Positions 8,605 to 15,121 of a stretch of DNA of 15,121 nt are shown here, piece by piece. Both the position numbers and the translations under genes were made by a program. A model generated the notes under the pieces. It was not told where the DNA came from and ran no database searches. It worked only from the letters and a program-made list of their open reading frames with translations. Position 1 is the first letter of the stretch. The number at the start of each line of letters is the position of its first letter. Origin of the DNA: Isohypsibius dastychi (lineage: Eukaryota; Tardigrada; Eutardigrada; Parachela; Isohypsibiidae); the NCBI GenBank assembly GCA_034696485.1, contig JAQIWT010000789.1, positions 1 through 15,121 on the forward strand, written 5' to 3'.

Positions 8605-10318
8605 CTAACCACGGGTGGCCTGTAGTTTCTCAAGATCCTCCTGTGACAACGGGAGTTCAATCTTTTCTGGGTAGGTGTACTTGACAAAATCTTTCGCCAG
8701 CTTTTGATCAAGTGCCGTAAGCGCAACAGTTACGGCAACGAAGGCTGTCATTGGAAATGTGAACTCAATAACACATGCGCTTTCATCTTTCCGTGTTACA
8801 ATCGCACATGGTGCCGCTTCTTCTGCAAATGACGCATTTGATCGAAATTACAAAGACTCGTTCCGGAAAAATACCTTCGAAAGCCGGCGCGATGGTAGCT
8901 AGCTTTCCCGCCTTTGATTTCTTTTTGTTTTTGCCTTTTGATTTTTGACCAGCAGACGATGCAGCTGGCGCTCGTTTCTTATCCGCGCCACCGGTTTTCT
9001 TGGCATTCTTTTTCTTCCCCTCTTTTGGCGGAGGCGGTGGTGGAGGAGGTGGCTTGGGTATCCTCAGACAAAGCTGTAGTTCTTTCTGTGCATCTTTTGG
9101 TTCACAGCCTGAATGAGTGATTTGTTAGCCAGCAGATCGTGCAGACTTCGAGTGGAGGGACGTCGTACTCAAGTCTGGCAAAGGGACAGCTGAAGCGTTC
9201 TCCATGAGGGTTAGGTCATCGAGGACAACCTTCCTTCTGTTTTGCCATCTTCGAACCAGACTGTCTTTGCTCTATCGAATATTTGGAACTAGTAATGGAC
9301 AGGCTTCACCTAGATCAGCGTCTGGTGTAGACACCATAGGTGCTTACATTTGTGGGTAAAAAGCCTGTCGTTCTCGCTTTTCCCGGTGCAGGTTTCATCA
9401 CTAGTGCCAATTGTTTCCATTCAGTGCTACCATTCCCTACATTTCGAGGCTCCTACTTCAGCAAGCCACTTTCAGTTTTGGCGCATATGGATATGGATCT
9501 TGCAACATACATAGATTATTCCAGCAAGCTGGGCCCATGGCTGTATAGATCCGTCAGTTTTTTCTGGGTCGATATAGAGTGTGAAATTGTTTCCAATAAA
9601 GTCCGACCTTTAGAACGATATGTTCAATAAAATGAGAGTTTTCCGCACGGCTTCTCACGGTCTACTTTGCTGAACCAAGGAAAGTTTTCTGCGTCCTTTT
9701 CATGCAAAAAACGTCAGAGTCCGCCCAAAGATCGAAGTAGTACACGCCGTAACTTTTTCGCTGACGTGCAGCCAGTAGGAACAACGGCTATCACAAACCG
9801 TTAGGACGGATGAAATTTGTGTAGAGTAATTTGAAAATAAACGCTAGATGCTAGGAATGTCCGCTCTCGACAAGCTTACAATGTTTCGATGCAACTCGTG
9901 CACAAACGGTTCATCAATACAGGAACCCGTTTAACTAGGTTCGATGTATAGCTCGGGGCAAAAAAACTGCTAACCTGGATTGGCTCTTCTCTCTCCATAT
10001 TCACAACATAAACTGTGTCTAGAGGTTCGTCAGACTTTTTCAGCAGTAGCCTCATCTTGGATGTTTTTGGAAGGACTGTGTGAATCACTTCCATTCTGTT
10101 TTCTATCGAGAAGTGGGTTTTGAATACGTTGAGAAGAGGTAAATTAGCCAAATGGTGCGAGTCCGCTGTTGATTCCAGCTTGATTATTGTATTGGGCTAA
10201 GAAACTGCGTCAGACAAAAAATTCGTATTTATGACAAACTTTTTACTGTTTCGATTTTTGGAGGAGGCTCCATCAATGCATTTCCAGGAGGTGTTTCACC
10301 ACGTTTCAATGCAATCAT
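8605..10318 (-). CDS. divergent tubby-domain protein with Pro/Lys-rich insertion
   Basis: Tubby domains bind phosphoinositides, and TULP proteins deliver membrane cargo to cilia. Inferred exons: 10318-10247, 10196-9975, 9787-9666, 9607-9511, 9452-9348, 9271-9169, 9108-8875, 8822-8605, giving 390 residues. Introns are 50, 187, 58, 58, 76, 60 and 52 nt, and every phase matches. Landmarks that follow the tubby fold in order: PLFLLAARQRK (99-109; tubby has VFLLAxRKRK, part of the phosphoinositide site), FLGSAKSDFIGNNFTLY (134-150; tubby FIGKLRSNFLGTKFTxY), LAGIIYE (166-172; tubby LAAVxYE), SLVRRWQN (210-217; tubby TLLARWQN), and FTFPMTAFVAVTVALTALDQKLA near 335-360 (tubby DYxYPLxAFQAFAIALSSFDxKLA). 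Residues about 258-318 are an insertion: nine prolines, then Lys/Ala/Gly-rich sequence. The N-terminus is short. ATG 10316-10318 follows an in-frame stop, but an earlier exon cannot be excluded. Because every exon is short, open-frame searches miss this gene. Confidence 0.83.
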
Positions 10319-10680
10319 TTTGCCAGCTGATACAGACTAGATTACCCAAGCTCTCATGCGACAATATTACTACCAGGCTAGAAGCGGTCGAAGGATTATT
10401 TGTCTCAACACGTGCGCATTATGAACATGCCTGGTAACAATTGAGGCTAATTCGATGCAGAAATATTCCAAGTTGAAATCTGCCATAACATCAAAAGTTT
10501 CATCATGCTATCAGACATTCGGTAAAGTGGAGAGCTGTGTGGCTTAAGGAGAGGTTTCAGTGAGAGGGAAGTCCGCTACGCTTCTGTTAGTGCAACAGGG
10601 GCAAGAATGCTTTCCGCTTCACATCTGCTTGGTGGAGGGAACCTGGATTACGGGGTAGTCCCATTTAACAATCCACCACT

Positions 10681-10693
10681 GGGGGGGGGGGGG
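10681..10693 (+). repeat. poly-G tract, 13 bp
   Basis: Uninterrupted run of 13 G in the intergenic region. Such runs are length-unstable and prone to sequencing error. Confidence 0.95.
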
Positions 10694-11153
10694 AGGACTC
10701 TTTTTCGTTTAAAGGGGAGCAGCGTGGATCTTTGATAACCATTAGTAGAAGTTTTCATTGATAGTAGTGTACAGTCTGAACCGATCTAAAAATCAAGCGC
10801 ACTGTGTGAAAAGCATAGGTGAGGCATGAGAAGACGAAGGATATTTGTTCTCAGCATATGTTTAGCCACCTAGAACCTGCAACAACTCGCGGATTCTTTT
10901 CCTTATCTCGAACTCGTATTTCTGTTCTCCGGCTGAGCTCGCGTGACAAAAGCCTCGTGATCCTATGTTACTGTCTCGGACTCATCAAAGCGTTGCTGTC
11001 ATTCTTGATAACGTCAATGTTCGGAGATAGAAACTGCCTATCCGACCCTTTCTACAGTTCGATGATTAATTTCATAAAGCTATCTCCTTGAACGTACAAA
11101 ACCTCGGCCATCTAAGTGTCTCAAATACCAAAACATTACGAACGGCAAACTGC

Positions 11154-11159
11154 TTTATT
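11154..11159 (-). terminator. AATAAA poly(A) signal of TBC1D19
   Basis: Canonical AATAAA on the minus strand, 63 nt after the TBC1D19 stop at 11222-11224. Position and strand suit the 3' end of that gene. Confidence 0.6.
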
Positions 11160-11221
11160 ATTCGCTGTATACTGTCAACCCGTCCAGAAAAAAGCGTATT
11201 ACCGAAGTGTATTATTTTCCT

Positions 11222-13901
11222 TCAACCAAGAAACAAAATCATTTGCAACAAAGTGACGACGTCAACATTAAAAATATCACATAGCATTGCCCCAACTTCT
11301 CTTGACGACTTTGCTGCTAACAACGCTTTTTTTCGAAGAACGAAAATCGACACAGCCAAAAGCGGGAGTAATCGCATGTCGTTATACCCAATTATTCTGT
11401 CCCAGAGAAAAAGCACTTGATCTATTTCAATGAAACCGGCAAAGGCCGATATTATCCACGGACCGGCGTACTCAGCTGGATGAATGTCCAGTTTCATCCT
11501 TAAATGTTCCCACAGACTCGGCTCTTTGGCGAACAGCAGATTCTCGAACAAACAGTACAGTGCCAGAATGCCATGCGGATGGATTGAAAAGGTGGTTAAC
11601 TGGTGAAAATAACGACAGTACATTTCACGAAACGTGAAGTATAATGGTTTCGTCCTCATGAACACGTAGGCCATAGGTGCTGCAAGGATCGGTAGCTCAT
11701 GCATGGAGATTAACCGGTTGCGTGAGAAAGCGTTGCTGCAGAACATGAATTCTTTTGTTTCGCTAACTGCTGAAGACTCTTTTATCAATAAACGGTCTGC
11801 AATGGAGAAGTCCCTTTGAAACATTTGCATGACCTTTGAAAAACAGACTAAATTGTTTACCAGGAGAGCCGTATACCAGTTGCTCGAACTAGAAAAGTAG
11901 GTGCAACGGGTTTGGTAGTATTCACTACAAATGTGATATTTGTAGGCACGATATCTGACTCTCAATGCCTTTCTCTTTCTTATTCATCTTTTGCAAAATG
12001 CAAAAAAAAACTGTATCAAATTTTATGCCAACAAAGGACTCTGGGATTAACAACACTGTAGCCCCCCTCCCCCGCCAGTCAAGCAGGCTCGACGTAGCTT
12101 GCTAGTTATTCCCTTGTAGCTTCTACGTACACTGGACTGCAACATCACGGTTCTGCATCCGAGGGACGTGACTCAAGCTGGGCTAACGCCTGTTTGTCCA
12201 CGGCCAGCCAACCAAAACTCATTTGTCATGCAGATTTGTTGCGTTTCATTCGGATGAGGAAACCCCACAACGAACCTTACCCCCAGCCTTGGTTCAGAAA
12301 GGGTGACAAAACATGTTGCGCAGGTATGTTAGTAGGTAGGCTGCAAAGCTTTTGTTTGACTGACTGGTTTTCCCAGATTTTGCAACTGGAAAATAAAGCA
12401 AAGGATCTGAGGGTGCACGGCACTTGAAGGCCTGTTTACAGCGTCATTCACTGACTCCTTGCTGTGCCTAATTTTTACACTGTTAAAGGCATGGCCGCAT
12501 GTTGGCTCTCGGCTGCAGGAAAATTCCACAGCGAATCTTAGTGTCTTGGGGTTTCATTGTGCGAACAACTCGATGATTTACCTGCTGGAGAATTGGTAGA
12601 AAATTGAAAAACTGATCCGAGTTCCCAGCAACTTGGTCAACCGACTTCATCATACTCCAGTCCGTCAGAAATTCGTTTTGAATAAAGTCACTCACGATTT
12701 CCTCGTACAGCCACCTTTCATTGTCCTTGTCTCTCAATAACAAACCCCACACAGCGTCGCGATTATTAGTGCAGCATCCCAGTCGGCAGAGACGCCTTGC
12801 TGCTAGAATATCCTTAACCTTCACAGCTTCATTCAGTTTAGCTTCTTTTTCGCTTTGCCGCAAGAGATAATCTTCATCAAAGTAATCCGGATTGGAATTC
12901 AAATATACTGGAGAAAGTTCAGCGAAGCAGTGCACCAGTTCTTCCCAAACTGGTACATTTAATCCACATCTTAGCCAAAAACAAGTCGGAGACTTTCTTC
13001 CCTGTATTGACCCAGGCTGCAGTGGAAAATTGACAATTCTGGTGGTGAGATCCTTCAGCGTGTACAAAACAGGTATTTTCTCTGATTTTGCTTCAAGATT
13101 AGGGAGATCACCCAGACGTTTCCAATGAGCCCAGACAGTCTCCATCTCCTCTTTCTTCCTGTTCCCAGAGAATCTGTTTTTCCCAGCAAGAACATGTTGT
13201 TTCAGAGTATTAAAAAGCAACATTTTCCAATCGTGTTCCAGGTATCGAATATTAGCCTCCAGTTCCGGCGAGGACACCTGTATCTGATCGAATTCAATCT
13301 GCGTTAAATGCCGAAATACGGCGAGTATAGTTTCTTCCTGAAACCATTTGTGGAGGAAACCGCCTGGAACGGACTGGACTCCGCACAAGGATCCGAAACG
13401 GGACAAATCATTTCGACCGATTCTTCTACCGATAGATTCTTCTCCGTGATGCTTTATGATATTCTTCACCAGGACGTCTTGAATCTTTTTCTTTGAAATT
13501 GTAGGGAAGACTTTTTTGAACTGAAAAATCACCGAAACTGGTTTCTTCGAGGTTATGTTTCGCCATTTCTGTCCGGCTGCTGGGTCGACCTTTGTTGCTT
13601 TTGGAGAGACGTCAATTACTTTCTCAACTTTGGGTTTCAGTATTTTTTTGTCTTGTTTTGAGGCAGAGACTATTGGCTTCTTTGGCTGACGGTGCCTAAC
13701 GGGGGCAAGGGGTGGAGTAAGTTTTTCTGAACTCCTTCTTTTTGAAACGAATATGTTGCGACTGCTGCTGTTCTGGTTTCCAGATAACGTAGAAGGGCGA
13801 GGCTTGACTAGTCTATGAAAACCGGATGAACTTTTTTGAGGTACGTATACACGGACTGACGGCTCTGGATTTCGAACCAACGGGATTACACAGTGAAACA
13901 T
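11222..13901 (-). CDS. TBC1D19: TBC domain family member 19 (TBC1D19) orthologue
   Basis: TBC proteins are Rab GTPase-activating proteins or Rab binders in membrane traffic. Two exons, 13901-12582 and 11833-11222, give 643 residues. The donor is CAG/GTAAAT, the acceptor TTTTTCAAAG, and the phase is 0; the join reads LQQ-VMQMFQRD, matching YQVLLCFSRD of vertebrate TBC1D19. Other similarity: WAHWKRLG (vertebrate LNKWNEMG), a TBC start with NRDAVWGLLL near residue 380 (RxxxW motif), FREMYCRYF, HPHGILALYCLFENLL, LFLWDRIIGYN and the C-terminus PLLQxxLF type (here TLLQMILFLG). The catalytic fingerprints are degenerate: IVSDFIQ stands where active TBC domains have IxxDxxR, and no YxQGM is seen. This also holds for vertebrate TBC1D19 as I recall it. 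An extra Ser/Lys/Pro-rich N-terminal segment of about 120 residues makes it longer than the 526-residue human protein. ATG 13899-13901 is the first in frame after an upstream stop. Confidence 0.93.
11834..12581 (-). other. 748-nt intron of TBC1D19
   Basis: About ten times longer than most introns here. It starts GTAAAT and ends TTTTTCAAAG. Alignment to the vertebrate protein shows no missing residues across it, so no hidden coding exon is expected. It carries a C-rich run (about 12061-12076). I see no gene or recognised repeat. Confidence 0.75.
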
Positions 13902-14128
13902 CTCGCAGTTAACATATCTGTCCGTCTCTCTATATTATTGTTGCGAAGCATGCCAAAAATCACATGCAAACTCTTTAAGCTACTGTGTGTAATTTTCCTC
14001 TGAATCAATGGCAGAAAAACCATACTACGCTGTCCAGGCAGGGGGCCCCAGCCTCTGGTCAACTTCAAGAGGAGAATCTTCGAATAAAGAGCACCAACAG
14101 TTTCAAAGAGGTACTTCCTTCGCCATGA
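13902..14128. promoter_or_regulatory. shared 5' region of divergent TBC1D19 and EVG1 homologue
   Basis: Only 227 nt separate the two start codons, which point away from each other. Both core promoters and 5' UTRs must fit here, or overlap the other gene. No TATA box is evident. Function as a bidirectional promoter is inferred from layout alone. Confidence 0.55.
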
Positions 14129-14898
14129 ATGGCACTGGAACCAAATACTAACTGTTCCAGATATGCAGTATTGGCCCAAGAAGCCAAACTTAGCAATGAG
14201 CAGCGTAATGCCAAATTAACCCTGAGAAGTGAGTTGCTTTTGACATTTGACCTTTTTGTCGAAAGATATCGGTTCACTGTAAGGATCACGAAATGCGAAT
14301 GTCAGTTCAGCCAGTTTTCCTGCCCTGCTCAGAGAAAATACGCCTCCTGCGCCTATTTTCCGCCGGCGCCGAAGAAAAACCGTGGATGAAATGAGTCTGG
14401 AAGAACTGTTCGCCATTGCGAAGCACTTTGGGCGCTCGAAAAGATCGCTGGAGCACATCGTACAGTCTGGTGCGTACAGCGACGACAACAGTGCACCAAT
14501 CAGAAGAGGTGAGCCCACTTCGTCTTTATCAAACATTGAAACATGCTTCTATTCTTGGCGTCGAATCTGGTGACAGGTATTGACATGGACAAGGAGAAAT
14601 CACGACTGGCTAACATTATGGCCTTTGGTCGGCACGGTGGTGATGTCATTGACTGTTCACTTGGTCGGCTCGGCGCTCCCGCTAGTTTTATGCCAGCGCC
14701 TCGTAAAGATGAGTTTGACGAATGTGAGCGTAGCCGAAGATTTGTTTTAAATGCACAAACGGTATTTTTCAAATAGTAATCGACGAGATGTCCGAAAGAG
14801 AAGAGTTTTTGGACCGTATGAGTTCTCTCGGCATCGCAGCAAAGTACAAGGACCAGATCACGCTAGAGCTGGTCGAGGTAGTGCAGATAGTGATATAG
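14129..14898 (+). CDS. UPF0193 / EVG1 (C22orf23) family protein
   Basis: A small conserved animal protein of unknown biochemical function. Inferred exons 14129-14228, 14284-14508, 14577-14723, 14777-14898 give 197 residues (human about 217). Introns are 55, 68 and 53 nt; donors are GTGAGT, GTGAGC and GTGAGC, and all junctions are phase 1. Similarity in order: QEAKLSNEQRNAKL (human KESKLTNIQQRHIM), GAYS (human GAYS), DMDKEKSRLANIMAFGR (human DLEKEKQRLQNIFATGK), and FDELIDEMSEREEFLDRM (human FEELVKEIQERKEFLADM) followed by LGIAAKYKDQITLELVEV. The last match appears only after splicing exon 3 to exon 4, which confirms that intron. ATG 14129 directly follows an in-frame TGA. The stop at 14896 could be bypassed if GAG/GTAGTG at about 14875 is a donor, since the human tail is longer. 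Sperm or ciliary expression is my recollection for the vertebrate gene. Confidence 0.87.
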
Positions 14899-14951
14899 CT
14901 AGTGAACATACTACCGTGCTCATGAAGGGCATCTAGCGATGGTGTTACACC

Positions 14952-14957
14952 AGTAAA
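14952..14957 (+). terminator. AGTAAA, possible variant poly(A) signal
   Basis: AGTAAA lies 54 nt after the EVG1-homologue stop. AGTAAA is a known minor variant of the poly(A) hexamer. No AATAAA is present before the window end. Confidence 0.3.
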
Positions 14958-15045
14958 TCTGAAATCCTTAAAACGAAGTTTTGCGCTGTCTAAAAAGTTC
15001 ATACGCGTTTAAAAAACTCCTCTGCGTCAACTCAGTTAAATACAT

Positions 15046-15121
15046 CAGGCCCGGATCGAGGGGGGAGCGACGGAGCTATAGCACCCCGATTTCCAGCGCC
15101 ATCGATTGCGGGGGTGCACTT
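15046..15121. repeat. possible edge of a GC-rich interspersed repeat
   Basis: Base composition shifts at CAGGCCCGGATCGAGGGGGG. A CAGG...GGAT start followed by a G run recalls the termini of hAT-type elements in many animal genomes. The other end is outside the window, so neither inverted repeats nor target duplication can be tested. Confidence 0.25.

Larger units (their letters stand above)
10319..11221. other. intergenic region, no gene recognised
   Basis: About 900 nt between the tubby start and the TBC1D19 stop. It contains the TBC1D19 poly(A) signal, a G13 tract (10681-10693) and many in-frame stops. An open stretch on the plus strand at 10819-11091 has no recognisable similarity and is probably chance. 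A 5' non-coding exon or promoter of the tubby gene should lie here, but I cannot place it. Confidence 0.5.

Noticed and set aside
9203-9248. ATG at 9248 or 9205 as the start of a small basic protein ending at 8605
   Set aside because: The frame through 9205 continues upstream into SLVRRWQN, which matches the tubby RWQN strand. The small-protein model would discard clear homology.
9340-9630. Plus-strand open stretch as a gene
   Set aside because: It lies opposite two phased tubby exons and has no recognisable content.
10819-11091. Plus-strand open stretch as a small membrane protein
   Set aside because: No similarity, no splice context and no poly(A) signal; it is probably chance in intergenic DNA.
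12194-12427. Plus-strand open stretch in the TBC1D19 intron as a nested gene
   Set aside because: Weak composition and no recognisable motif. The intron is merely long enough to hold a chance frame.
13886-14289. Minus-strand open stretches across the divergent spacer as extra TBC1D19 exons
   Set aside because: They do not resemble the vertebrate N-terminus, and they run antisense to the first EVG1 exons.

Overview
This is nuclear DNA from a compact, intron-rich animal or close relative, not a bacterium. All five recognisable genes are split by GT-AG introns. Almost all introns are 48-76 nt; the exceptions are about 180-187 nt (two) and 748 nt (one). Codon phases match at every inferred junction, and branch-point-like CTAAC motifs lie upstream of several acceptors. 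Gene content (TBC1D19, UPF0193/EVG1, a tubby-domain protein and an SLC9-type Na+/H+ exchanger) points to a metazoan or another flagellated holozoan. I cannot name the clade. Exon models were built by eye from splice consensus, phase and remembered family similarity. No alignment program was run.

Layout. 131-1370: two back-to-back short inverted-repeat elements of about 620 bp that share a TA dinucleotide (MITE-like, Tc1/mariner-type target). 1430-3590, minus: SLC9-family exchanger, with uncertain ends. 3784-8376, minus: a 1429-residue coiled-coil protein of unknown family. 8605-10318, minus: a divergent tubby-domain protein of 390 residues in eight exons, with no long open frame of its own. 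10319-11221: no gene seen. 11222-13901, minus: TBC1D19 orthologue in two exons. 13902-14128: a short shared 5' region. 14129-14898, plus: UPF0193/EVG1 (C22orf23) homologue in four exons. 15046-15121: GC-rich sequence that may be the edge of another repeat.

Four genes run in tandem on the minus strand, and EVG1 diverges from TBC1D19. The exchanger type, the tubby domain and EVG1 all have cilium or sperm-flagellum associations in other animals. A ciliary theme for the neighbourhood is therefore possible, but it is inference only. The most novel points are a Pro/Lys-rich insertion inside the tubby domain, the substituted ion-site motif of the exchanger, and the orphan coiled-coil protein with a cluster of dynein-light-chain-type TQT motifs.
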